From positions 1 to 34,699 of the forward strand of contig WMKJ01000128.1 of NCBI GenBank assembly GCA_009733715.1: a DNA stretch of 34,699 bases, written 5' to 3'. Made by a program: the position numbers and the translations under genes. The first letter of the stretch is position 1. Each line of letters opens with the position of its first letter. A model generated the notes under the pieces. That model was not told the origin of the DNA. It did not search any database and saw only the letters and a program-made list of their open reading frames with translations. The DNA comes from Herpomyces periplanetae (Eukaryota; Ascomycota; Laboulbeniomycetes; Herpomycetales; Herpomycetaceae). This document shows, piece by piece, positions 21,721 to 32,067 of the stretch.

Positions 21721-24330
21721 GAGAGTTTGTGTCGTTTTCCGCTTCGTCACATCGTCTGCTCCTGGGGATATGTATTAGTGTACGTTTGCGTTTGCGAATT
21801 CCTTTGGGTTTATGCGTACTTGTACTTGTCCTTGTTCATATTTTTAACTAACGGTTACTATTAGATTCCTTTCATATCATCTGTACTTCCGTTTACAATT
21901 TCATGTCTGCCTTCCTCTTAATATTCAATTCACAATCTTTCCCCAGCTTTACAAAATCAGTTACCCATCATTGATGTGCCATTAAGTTCAATTATTCTCA
22001 TCTTTTTCTTCCTTATCATAACCTTACTAATAAATACAGAATAGTTAGAAATTTACTTGTTTATCAATTTCCTTATCCTCCTTTTCGTTATCGTAAAGTT
22101 ATCATTGCCAATCTTATTTGTAAACAATCCAGCAGTAATTGTCGTCCTGTACGATTCACCATGATCACTTAATCCTCGTGTAATATTCACCATTGCCAAC
22201 TAAATCCCGTTTCAAACTTTATCATAATATCAAAATGGTTTGTTGTAAATGATTCAATAGTAATAGACTTTCACAACTTCACATTTATTGAGTTTCCTTT
22301 GTTAGACAACTTTTTTCAAGGGATAACGTAAGCTTTACGATCCCCCGTCAGTCTTGTCAAAATGTGTATCCCATCTACGTATCATGCTAGTATGAAAAAG
22401 TAACAACATTCTCTTGAGTTATGCAACTTCAATTAGTAGTCAGCAACTTACAAGCTTGCTCAGCGAGAAATTACATTGACCATGGATTTATGTCGCACTC
22501 AATCTCTGAGTTTGAAAATGGTTACAGGTAACTTGATCTCGTCAGGCATGTTTTGTGAGTATAACTTTTTCCAAGCAGAAAACTCAACATGAGATGAGTA
22601 TGCTTCAGGTCATTTGGGTATTTAGGATTCATCCTATCATATACAATCTAATCAATGGTACACTGATATATCCTAGGAAATAACCACGAAATTACTACAA
22701 TGGAGAAACCCGCTAATTTACGCTTTTCTCTACTTAATAAACACTAGAATCAACTAAAAACTTAATTGGGTAATATTTACCTAGATTTCAAGGTACAGGA
22801 TACTCTTTACTTGCGTGTGGATCGAATGTAAAGCTACTATAAACACAAAGTACTCTATGTTCCAGCATTATATGCCCAATACCTTTTTAAATTAGGTTAG
22901 TGCTAATCCGATAATGTTGGAGCACCTCTTTACAAAACTTCATAGTGTGCACTAGAAGGTATTGAAACTTGACCAACTATTTGTAAAGTTGTTAAAGGAA
23001 ATTTTGTATAATAGTTATAATTGCAACTTTTGATCATCATATTGGCCAAATCTAAATTTTGTAGCTATTGTCTTCCTGAGCATGGAATATTCGATGTTAA
23101 GATTATGTACTAAATGTTTGTAAAGTATCGTTTAACCGAGTTTAACGAACAAATATATTTTAGGGTAAGGGTGAATATAACAAATTGGCTATTGAAAAAT
23201 TCAATGCAACGTGCAATAAATGTATGCAACTATCGGATCACTGGCAACACTGTCAAAGATAGAGTAGCACAAATCGATTTTGACTGGTGAATAAACGTTT
23301 CGGGAGAGCATCAAGTTCATGATGGACGTATAAGTATTGGAAAGTTGATCGCAAAGTTTAACTGGCTCAAGATTTAGAGGAGTGGATGTGACTAGAAAAG
23401 TGATAAATCCGCTGTAGCGTACGGTGATACACTACGGGTAATAGTTTGGACATGATTTAAAACAGGCCAATGTAAATAGTATGTAGTTTCCCGGGTTCAT
23501 AATTACCTATAATATTTCAGCAAAGTAAATTTAAATGAACAAATGTACTACTGGTGTAATTTTACTGAAATGTATTATAGTCTATATAAAAGCTAGCTTT
23601 AATGGTAATTATTCATATAAATTACTGAAGAACGTAATCTAACGAGTAAAAATTCACACAGTCGGGGCAGAAGAGAAAGAATCAGTTTGGCATACCTGAC
23701 AACAGTGGACAAATAAGTGTAAATAAGGCAAGGATTGCTCGATAGAGGAAATGCATTATTTATCAAGTTGACAGGGCCAATCCTTAAAAGACGAAGGAAC
23801 CGTGCTTTAACATTCGAGGGATATGAAAAAGAAGCAGTGAAAGTTTACACGTAAATTAAAAGAAAAATTGATAGGTCCAATAATGGCATTAGTGCCCGGA
23901 GGAACTCGATTATTAAAAGGGTTAATAAATTGGGAGAAGAGTAGAGATGGATAAGTTTTGTGAAAATCAATTCAGCATATAAAAAGTTGAGCTTTAAGGT
24001 GTAAGAAAGCGAACTATGAAAAGTATTGGATCAAAGAAAATCATAATGTTTAAAAAATAAAAAATGAATGTTTACAATTTGGCCAGGGTTCATATACATG
24101 ATACTTTGTTTCTTCTAGGGAAAATTCCAAAGTTAGTATTAATATATTTCCAAAACGGGAAATGAGAACTATAAAGGTGATGATGAGTACAGATTTCAGG
24201 GTAAAACCAAGTATTAAGTAATAAAATGAAAAAATTTACTCAATCCAAATACAGATGACTGCACCCAATAACTCAACGATAGCATCTCCATCCTATACAG
24301 CGACGCACCAAATTCTAACACACTTTCATC
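21721..24330. other. gene-free A/T-rich interval between BUD6 and ataxin-2 genes
   Basis: About 2.6 kb without an open frame long enough to trust. The + strand is pyrimidine-rich to about 22330, mixed to about 23300, then purine-rich to about 24240. An imperfect inverted repeat (CTATAATATTTCAG at 23507-23520 against CTGAAATGTATTATAG at 23565-23580) and a weaker one (22859-22871 against 22911-22923) are present. No tRNA, transposon terminus or recognisable protein fragment was found. Confidence 0.45.
23507..23580. repeat. imperfect inverted repeat (hairpin, 44-base loop)
   Basis: CTATAATATTTCAG and the reverse complement of CTGAAATGTATTATAG differ only by a two-base bulge. The arms are short (14-16 bases). 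It could be a structured RNA element, a small terminal-inverted-repeat relic or chance in A/T-rich DNA. Confidence 0.35.
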
Positions 24331-24334
24331 AAAC

Positions 24335-24470
24335 TGACGCCATCACCAAATTGACGCCATCACCCCAAGCCGGCATAACACGTGATCAATTTCGGCATGA
24401 CACGTGATAAATGACACTCTCGACCCGGCCCGAAAGAGCCGGCTCATCCCGATCTCCAGATCACGTGATA
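24335..24470 (+). promoter_or_regulatory. E-box repeat module upstream of the ataxin-2 gene
   Basis: TGACGCCATCACC occurs twice (24335-24347 and 24352-24364). Then CGGCATAACACGTGATCAAT (24371-24390) is followed by CGGCATGACACGTGATAAAT (24393-24412), 18 of 20 identical, each with a CACGTG core (24379-24384 and 24401-24406). A third core, ATCACGTGAT, is at 24462-24467. Between them lies CCGGCCCGAAAGAGCCGG (24425-24442), an inverted GC arm. The density is far above the surroundings and it lies about 700-830 bases before the start codon. I infer a bHLH-controlled promoter. Confidence 0.6.
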
Positions 24471-24529
24471 ACAGCCCACCTTTGCCGAACGAGTCAAACG
24501 AAGATTTTAAGGGAAAGAAAATTATCGTC

Positions 24530-25160
24530 AAATTCTGTAAACTTGTTTCATTCATTCCTTTCGCAGGAAATCCACATTTTTTACTTACGCGGAAGAAATT
24601 CCCATCGTTTATTTTCCCTTTATTACGATTTACTTTCCTCGAGTTAAGGCCATCTTATATCTCTATACGTGTGTACCCATTTTCATCGGTTTTTCTAGAC
24701 GTGCGTTTATCCCGGTTGCCTACTCAAATACACTTATTATCTCGATTTATTGATGGATCGTTTTTTCTATCAATCAATCTTCTACTCTCTTGTTGATTCT
24801 TTTTACCCTTAGATCGTTTATGATCCGTCTTCATTGCGCCTTCACTATCAAATTCCCTTTCTTCTTCACTAAATTCTTGCATGATATTTCGGTCAAGCGT
24901 ACGACAATCTAGCCTCGTTACGGCCTTCAAACCGTATTTCCATCTGGCCTGCTCGAGTAATTGCTATTAATTAATTAAATCTTGTCACGTCTCTCTTTTA
25001 TTCCGTTTAACCGTATCCGAATACCTACTTTCTCTCGCGTTCTCATCATCCTAAAACTTTCATACCCGGGACGTGACTTTAGGCTCTTGAATTCAATTCA
25101 CCCTTAATCGTCTCTTGCACTTTCTTCCCTTCCCCTGATCGTTTCATTTACTTTATTAAT
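24530..25160 (+). promoter_or_regulatory. pyrimidine-rich leader of the ataxin-2 gene
   Basis: The + strand is T/C-rich from just after the E-box module to the start codon at 25161, with no credible gene. The open frame overlapping its first part begins inside the E-box module and shows no domain. I infer a 5' UTR of up to about 600 nt. Confidence 0.45.
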
Positions 25161-28100
25161 ATGAGAAGCTCTTCACCATGTAGCACTGAGTCGGCCGCAT
25201 CTATATCGGCTGCTCAAGCTCGTTCTCCTACCCTTCCTTTGGCTTCGGCTGAAAAATTGGCCCACGACCGTTTGGTGTTCGTATTTACCAGTTTAGTGGT
25301 AAGATTTATACCATTTATCCACATCCTTCCTCCCTCTTTCATTAATTATAATTCCAATCATCGTCTCTATACTATCCACTTCTTCTGTCTCTACCTTTCA
25401 TTCCCTATGCCTCTCATATTTCGACTTGCCGTCCTATTCTTACCTTCCCGGCTATACTCCCATTCTCATCTTAATTGCCTCTTTACTCTGACACTAACTA
25501 AGAAAGCTTTAATTCACAGGGTCATGGTTGTGTGCTCACGACGAAGGACGGGGACAAGTTCAGTGGAGTGCTTTCGGGCGTTAAATTGGATTCACCTGAC
25601 TGTAAATATTTGCTAAAAATGGTTAAAAAGCTACCGTCCAGCTTCAATACCAAATTATTCGAGTTTTCTCCTTATTCAGATAATTATGATGGACAAGGCA
25701 GTGATTATTCAATGTCTTTCAATGCCGTCGATGTTGTTGATTTCTACGCCCCCGGTGTTGATCCCGAATCCCACATTTTGCCCTCTAAAATTTCCCAAAA
25801 AGGTATGCTATCCCACGAAAATTCTTTATTTACCTCTCTGCCCTACATCCTACGACTTTATGAATCTTCTGTCAACCATGTAACCCGAGTAATCAAACTA
25901 AACTTAACATATTTCGTTCATTGTTCACGCGCATGTATCCCTGTGTCTACGCTTGTACATTCTGCACATCTATATCTACAGTTTCGTACAGCCTTTTTAC
26001 CATTTTTTCCATCAAATTTCTAACCCTTTTCTCTTCTACTCGTCAACAGGATTTAAAACCGACGCAGATATTGCTCAGGGGCACGCTATTAAGAAGCGTA
26101 ATTTACAGCGCTGGCAGTCCGACATTGGTACTGGCGTAGAACTTTCGCTGGACGACAAAGACGGTATCGGGTGGGATCAGTTTGAAGCCAACGAACGATT
26201 GTACGGCGCTAAAACAGACTATGATGAAAATTTGTATACCACACCTATAGATCGAAATCATCCCATGTACAAGAAGCGGGCGGCTGATGCAGATCGAATA
26301 GCCCGTGAAATAGAAAATAGTTCCGCTTTAACTTCTCACGTAGTCGAGGAACGTGGTCTTGTTAGCTCCGATCAAGTTGATGACGAAGAAAATAGGTTTG
26401 TTATCGTCTCGTCACTTGTACAAATTGATTTCACCAGCTTTAAACTAATAAAGAAACCAATTTTAGGTATTCTGGAGTTCTCAGGGGCGCGTCTACTTCA
26501 AATTTGACTATTTCAAAAGTATTTTCGCCTCCGGCCCGTCGTTCACAACAGTCAATAAACTTGTCAAGTGAGGCGAATACAAATGCTGTTCCCATGGTTA
26601 ACACATCTATTCCAATGGACGAAAAGCAAGTAAGCTCATCACTGAATGAAGAAACTCAACAAACGGCAGGGGCAAAAGTAAATCCATCGTCCATAAATGT
26701 TCAAGTTCAGCCGTCTTCTGGTGTATCGAAACCTTTGAATGTCGTTCGAAATGATAATTCGTCTTCTAAGACAAACTATACCCCAAATGTCCCATCGAAT
26801 GAAGCCTCTATAGCTACTGGAAGTACCGGTGCTAGTGTTTCAGTTAATCGAAAAGCAGGCGAACCAACTGGTCAGGCAACGAATACTAAATCGTCAAAGT
26901 ATAACAGTGGTAGCATTGCAGAAGCAAGGTCGTCTACGTCCACGTCGACGGTCGGGGCCTATGGTAGTACTACAATCACTTCGACAACCGTTGAACATGA
27001 TGTACTCGACTCATTCAAACAATTCTCAGCAACGGAGAAGTTAAGAGTACAGCAGCACCAATGGAATTTGGCTCGGCATGACAAACAAGTCAAGCTAAAT
27101 GATCTTAAAAAATTTGCATCGGATTTTAAACTTCATACACCAGTTCCTACTGATTTAGTACCTATTTTAGCCAAAGACAAGGCCAAACAGCGAGAAATTG
27201 TACAAAAAGCATTACGACAAATTGAAGAAAGTAAATCTGATGCTTCTGCCAAAGCAAAGGCGAAGGGTATACCACCTTCTCCCGCGGAATCTGTACCCAG
27301 TGGAAGTAATGAACCTGCTCGTTCCAACAAATCAAGTAAAGGCAGTGGAAACAATGGTGTGGGTAACGCTTCTCATGGATCGCCATCTGTGCAAGCTGAA
27401 CGGTTAGTGCATCATCCCCGTAACCGAGGAGGACAAAATCCCTACAGCGGCGGAACCAATCGCGGGGAAAGATTTGTTCCTGGAAATCAGTTCATGCAAT
27501 CGGTACATAATAGAGCAGCCATGGGGCAGCGTGGCGTTGATAATCGGGTCCCGCACAGATTACCGCCCAATACCACGTTTATGCCACATACCATGCCATT
27601 ACTGGACGCTCGTGGGCCAGTTGGAATGCCTGGTCCAATGATAAGTCCGAATAATGTGCCACGGTTCAACGTTCAAGCAACCGAATTTAAACCCGGTAGT
27701 GCTCCGTATTCATCATCACAAACCTCATCAATTCAGTCCCCGGGTACATCAAAATCAGGAGACTCACCTCCTCGGATATCTAGTACGCCTTTCTTTGCTG
27801 ATGGGCCAGTTGTAAATCGATCGGGTCGGGCTAATTTGCGCGAACTGTTTGATACGCTAAAACGACTGAAAAATGAAATTAGTGGAGAAAATAGACCGGA
27901 GTTCCAAGCTGTTGGAGGCATACCACCTTCGTACCGCACTCCACCTACGTGGGATATTCCAACGGAAAAATCATCAAGGTCGTATGTTGAGTATTTTAGT
28001 GCCACACCAATAACGAGGCCTTATACATTATCACCTATTCAACCCGCGGCGTCTAGTGTTGCATTAGGGGCAGTGAGCGGAACAGGAATGGGAATTGGAG

Positions 28101-29616
28101 GTGTTACTAGCGCAAGTGTTGCAGCGCAGCATCGACATCAGCATAGCCAATCTTACTTAGCGGGAATGGCGCCAATGGGACAGATTGGGACTCCGATGAG
28201 TGGAATTCCAGCTCATCAAGCGGGGAGATACGGAAGTGTACCGGGGTATGGCAGCGCGCCAATTGCAGGGGCTGGTGCAATGGGAACGTTTGATGATCAA
28301 CGCATTGGGTATACGGGACAATCGATGGGTGTAATTCATCCGTCGTCTCGAGCTGTCTCTCAGCAGATGATGGCATATGGTGCTATTGCACCTGGTATAC
28401 CTTTTATGCCTTACGCTCCAGTTAGTGGGATGATGCCAGGCATGACAGAGGTAAACATGGCTGCATACCCTGCTGGGGGGATTCCATTCGGTGGTTCAGG
28501 AATTCCTATGGGAGGTCACATAATGAGTAGCCAAAATTCTAATGGAAGTGGAGGAGTTGGAGGTTATATGCCGATGATTAATCCACATTTACCGATATAT
28601 ACACCGGGTCCGTTATATACTGGGGCAGGAGGGGGGAATTTTGGGGAAAGTGTTTCACGATCAGAATCAATGATCCATCAAGTATCTCAACAGGATCATC
28701 ATCAAGCAAGCGTGCCGGGTCCCTCACCAATGCCGGTAGGTAGTGGAGGGCCAGGACCACCTCCGCCGCCTCATGTTCATGCGAATGGAACGCCTCATAT
28801 GATTCCATCTCCAGCTTCGATTATATATTTTGCGCCATCACATCCAGGGGCAGGGCAAATTCCGCCTCCGATGTACATGACAGGATCTGGCAGTGGAATT
28901 GGTAAGTAATAATATTAGGGAAACCTGTAAGAGAAGGATCCTTGTTTATCAGAAGGGAACGGTGTTTATACATATAGTAAAGTAAGGTGTTACTAGGCTA
29001 ACTTGAGGAATTATTTGTTATAGGCACACCTATGCGAGGGATGTCGTATGCGAATGGAATTGGCTCAAGCAGTCACAGCGGCAGCAGTAGTGCAGGTGGA
29101 AACAGCAGTGGAGGAAGTTTGTCAACACCGTATATGAATCATATGGGCGGTGGCAACTTTTTGGGACATCGTAGCGCATCTACAAGCGGAGTTCCTGGGG
29201 GTGGAGGGGGTGGAATTGTTATGAGTGGGGGATCGAATTCATCAAACGGGTCAGGTACGATAAGACCGACCGTACATGGGAATATATCTTCTACAAATCT
29301 GTCGACGACGGTAGCGACAGCAGGGGCAGGACCAGTGTCGGGACAAGGGAGTGTTAATAACATTGGGACGGCATTTACGAGCGGAGGACAAAGTGGAAAT
29401 TATGGAGTGAGTTCAACGCGAACGAGCAGCAGTACGGGTGGAGCAGGGGTGAAGCCTAGCGGGACGGGAGCTGGAGCAGGGACAATGGCTATATCTAAGG
29501 GTAACGGGGGTGGACTAGATGAAGCGAATGGAGCCAACAGTGCTACAGTAAATGCAAGTAACGAAGGGAGTAGTGGAGGGGGAAGCGCGAATATGGCATT
29601 ACGCAGAACAGGGTAG
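25161..29616 (+). CDS. PBP1: Ataxin-2/Pbp1 family RNA-granule protein, five exons
   Basis: Exons 25161-25298, 25520-25802, 26050-26395, 26467-28901 and 29024-29616 join in frame to 1264 residues (introns 221, 247, 71 and 122 nt, all GT-AG). The Lsm-type SM-ATX domain spans about 30-132 and crosses the first junction (LVFVFTSLV/GHGCVLTTKDGDKFSGVLSG). LsmAD is at about 182-250 (WDQFEANERLYG, YTTPIDRNHPMY). A PAM2 motif, FNVQATEFKP at 656-665, is the classical poly(A)-binding-protein ligand. The rest is Ser/Gly/Pro/Met/Asn-rich and disordered, with GPGPPPPPH near 1020. Ataxin-2/Pbp1 proteins bind poly(A)-binding protein and regulate mRNA polyadenylation, stability and stress granules. The start is the first ATG. 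Exon 5 encodes only a Gly/Ser/Thr-rich tail, so the 3' end is the least certain part: if the last intron were retained, translation would stop at 28909. Confidence 0.93.
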
Positions 29617-30100
29617 ACTGGCGGCAGAAACGAGCCAAGGGGAGGAGGGGTGGCGGCAGTGTGAGCTGGGTTTTTCGAGGGAGCGCACGCGAGTTCAATT
29701 GATCAAGTTATGGGTAGACAATTACGCTACGTGTATGCTAAAAACTAGAGGCAATGCCACATGAAAGTAACTGCGCAAGACAAAAACGGTAGAGCAGCTG
29801 CATCCGCAACCTCGCCCGTAGAACTTGCGGGCACGCATGTGTACAGTAGATTTAGAAAAGGGCTTAGAAACGGCGGGGCAGCGCGGCACGGCGTAGTGCG
29901 GTGACGGCGTGCAATTTGTACACTACACTTTGTAAACGTGTGTTGGGCATATTAAAGAGAGGGCGGAGTGCGCAAACGATTTGAAGGGGAGTGTGGTGGG
30001 AGTAGTTATCAAGGGGTTTACGCGTGAGTAAACAGATGGGCGAAGGTGGGTAAACGATGCTGTATTGGGATGAAGAACGGCGAGGGAGGACGAGTGAATA
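29617..30100. other. convergent intergenic spacer ataxin-2 / unknown gene
   Basis: 484 bases between convergent stop codons; G-rich on the + strand at first, then mixed, with ACGCGT at 30020-30025. No gene, RNA or terminator structure is recognised; it must hold both 3' UTRs. Confidence 0.5.
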
Positions 30101-32062
30101 TCACGAGGGGATCGGGCTTGTAGCTGTGTCCGTAGCAATGGTAGTGGCCGCCGGCGCCTCTGTAGCGTCTGGGGGCGCAAACGCAGGCGCAGGGCCGGCG
30201 TCGGCATCGGAAACTTGGGGCGTCGATACAGTGTCAGTGGCAGCTGACTTTGCGGGTGGAGCGTTCGGAGAAGCAGGCGGCGACGCAGTAGGTTGTGCAG
30301 GTGAGGCGGGATGTGTGGATGACAACGGTGGGCATGAAGGATCGGAGGGAGCGTGAGAATCGTCAGCTAGAGTGGCCGGCGCTCGGGGAGAAGAAGCGTC
30401 GGGGTGCACTTCAGGCTTAGGTTCAACGGGAGAGGTGTTGTTTTCTGGACTTTCATTATGCGATGGAGCCTCCGGTGCAGCGACCGTACTCGACGGGTCC
30501 GGCGACGGTGTTGAGGACCGTGGATTGGCATTCTCAGTCACAGTTGATTCATTGTTAGCTTCATCCATCGTACTATCAGTCGGTGCCGCTGCACATATAG
30601 CTTCAACGTTAGATTCCGTAGGCTCGTCTACCAGTGTCGCAACTTTTGATTCATCCTGCTCCGGCGTTTGTACCTTCGGTGCACCGTTATTCGAAACAGC
30701 GACATCATGCACGGTCAAGTTTTCGCCTTGCTGGGGTAAACTCCCTGCAACGTCGGCCGCAAGGCTAATGTTGGACTCTACATTAGCAGTATCGCCACTG
30801 TCTACCATATCAACGTCAATGTCGGCGTCCACTTCAATATCGGCATCATCCTCGGCAATTTCGGAACTAGCTCCCGGCTCAGATTCTCCCGTTACAACAA
30901 GTTTTCGTCGTTTACGACCTGGTCCACCCCGAGCACGGCGTTTACATGGTGTAGCTGTACTAACAGGACCTGTTGACCGCCAACTTGTTGAAGAAGCATC
31001 GGCAGCCCGCGTATTTACTATCAAACGTCCACATGCATCGACAACGCCGACATTTTCAATTACTTTTCCTGAATCACGCGCTTCAAACGTTTCACCAGCG
31101 TAGACACGCATCTGGCTTCCACCGTCTGATACACTATCAGACGGTAGTTTAGCACGACTCAGTAATTCATCGGCTTGTTCATCAGTAATATATTCAGAGT
31201 ACTTATCAAGAGGAATACTGCCTTCAGGATCATTGGTCCAAGCATTCCATACAGTACAAATGCCATCGGATGTTGTACGCTTGAGTTTTACGGGACGTAA
31301 AGTCGAAGGATTAAGCTTGGCAGCCGGATCAAGGCGTTCGGATTCACTGTCACGAGTTCGTACCAAAGCACTATCACGTTCGCCTGGTTCTGGCCTACGT
31401 AAAGCGGGTAAACCGTTCCTACGTTTAGCCAAATATTCGACTTCGCATTCTTCCATATGGGGAGGTAAGCTAATCCATTTCGTGACATAGATCAATGAGG
31501 AGGCCTGACTATCATCGGTGGAAGGGTTCGACGAAGTAGCCATGGGAGTATTGGAAGATGATAGAGGAGGGGGGTACTTTTGACTGGCTTGTTCACATAC
31601 ATCATGAACAACATCATTTGATACACATGATGGAATACTAGAACGCGGAGATTCACGTGTAGCAAGAAAGCGACCGGCACGTGCAGCACGTAAAAGCTGT
31701 TGGGAAACACCAGAGAGTAAATGAGCAAAACGAGGTAAATTAATGCTGGAATTTGTCGGTATGGAATTTGATAAAGTGGTTGGATTAATGATACCGGGTG
31801 ACGCAGTAACGTTAGGCGTAGTGGACGATCCGTTGGTTGAGTTGGCCGCAGTAGCGGTTAACCCTACACGGGCGCCACGCCAAGTTACCTTGTCTACTAC
31901 ATTAACGTTATCCGCACTGCCTGCGGACCCGGTAACTGACACTCGTACACGTCGCCACTGTCGAATAGGTAAGCCATCGAAAACATCACTTTCCGTTGTA
32001 ACCAAATGGGACCCTCGGTTTGCCCGACTGGCACGAGTCCCCGCTCCTCCCCTCAAAGACAT
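30101..32062 (-). CDS. unrecognised nuclear-type protein, basic patch and acidic Pro/Ala tail
   Basis: 653 residues, single exon. I do not recognise the family. Visible parts: a basic N-terminus; a Trp/Arg segment at about 31-68 (LPIRQWRRVRVSVTG ... VTWRGARVGL); a Ser/Thr/Asn linker; a more ordered central part at about 190-350 (IYVTKWISLPP, EVEYLAKRRNGLPAL, VWNAWTNDPEG, KYSEYITDEQADELL). A strongly basic stretch KRRARGGPGRKRRK at 374-387 could act as a nuclear localisation signal and resembles an AT-hook. From about 400 the chain is acidic (DDADIEVDADIDVDMVD) and then Glu/Ser/Pro/Ala-rich and disordered to the end. This layout suits a chromatin or transcription cofactor, but that is inference. 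The 3' half of the gene is markedly G/C-richer than its neighbours. A 5-codon uORF overlaps the start codon. Confidence 0.8.
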   Translation of the reverse strand: MSLRGGAGTRASRANRGSHLVTTESDVFDGLPIRQWRRVRVSVTGSAGSADNVNVVDKVTWRGARVGLTATAANSTNGSSTTPNVTASPGIINPTTLSNSIPTNSSINLPRFAHLLSGVSQQLLRAARAGRFLATRESPRSSIPSCVSNDVVHDVCEQASQKYPPPLSSSNTPMATSSNPSTDDSQASSLIYVTKWISLPPHMEECEVEYLAKRRNGLPALRRPEPGERDSALVRTRDSESERLDPAAKLNPSTLRPVKLKRTTSDGICTVWNAWTNDPEGSIPLDKYSEYITDEQADELLSRAKLPSDSVSDGGSQMRVYAGETFEARDSGKVIENVGVVDACGRLIVNTRAADASSTSWRSTGPVSTATPCKRRARGGPGRKRRKLVVTGESEPGASSEIAEDDADIEVDADIDVDMVDSGDTANVESNISLAADVAGSLPQQGENLTVHDVAVSNNGAPKVQTPEQDESKVATLVDEPTESNVEAICAAAPTDSTMDEANNESTVTENANPRSSTPSPDPSSTVAAPEAPSHNESPENNTSPVEPKPEVHPDASSPRAPATLADDSHAPSDPSCPPLSSTHPASPAQPTASPPASPNAPPAKSAATDTVSTPQVSDADAGPAPAFAPPDATEAPAATTIATDTATSPIPS

Positions 32063-32067
32063 TTCAT
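32053..32067 (-). other. five-codon uORF overlapping the start codon
   Basis: On the sense strand an ATG five bases before the main ATG opens the frame ATG AAA TGT CTT TGA (Met-Lys-Cys-Leu-stop). It terminates inside the second to fourth codons of the 653-residue protein, in another frame. Both ATGs have a purine at -3 (A for the uORF, G for the main start). If the transcript includes it, main-start use would depend on leaky scanning or back-and-forth reinitiation. Confidence 0.5.

Noticed and set aside
22859-22923. Second inverted repeat GTTCCAGCATTAT / ATAATGTTGGAGC
   Set aside because: Only 11 of 13 pairs match and pairing does not extend outward; consistent with chance in A/T-rich DNA.
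24404-24930. Open frames (130, 78 and 68 codons) overlapping the E-box module and leader of ataxin-2
   Set aside because: They show no conserved motif, one begins only at a non-ATG codon, and they coincide with a promoter-like region.
10465-25160. Transposon, viral or LTR remnants in the two large gaps
   Set aside because: No recognisable transposase, reverse transcriptase, integrase or capsid fragments, no long terminal repeats and no clear target-site duplications were seen by eye.
30372-31103. 243-codon open frame on the + strand
   Set aside because: It lies wholly antisense to the 653-residue gene in G/C-rich sequence; its Ser/Ala/Val/Gly/Thr composition mirrors the other strand and lacks domains.
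31654-31659. CACGTG inside the coding region of the 653-residue gene
   Set aside because: Coding sequence explains it and it lacks the flanks of the intergenic E-boxes, so it was not counted as regulatory.
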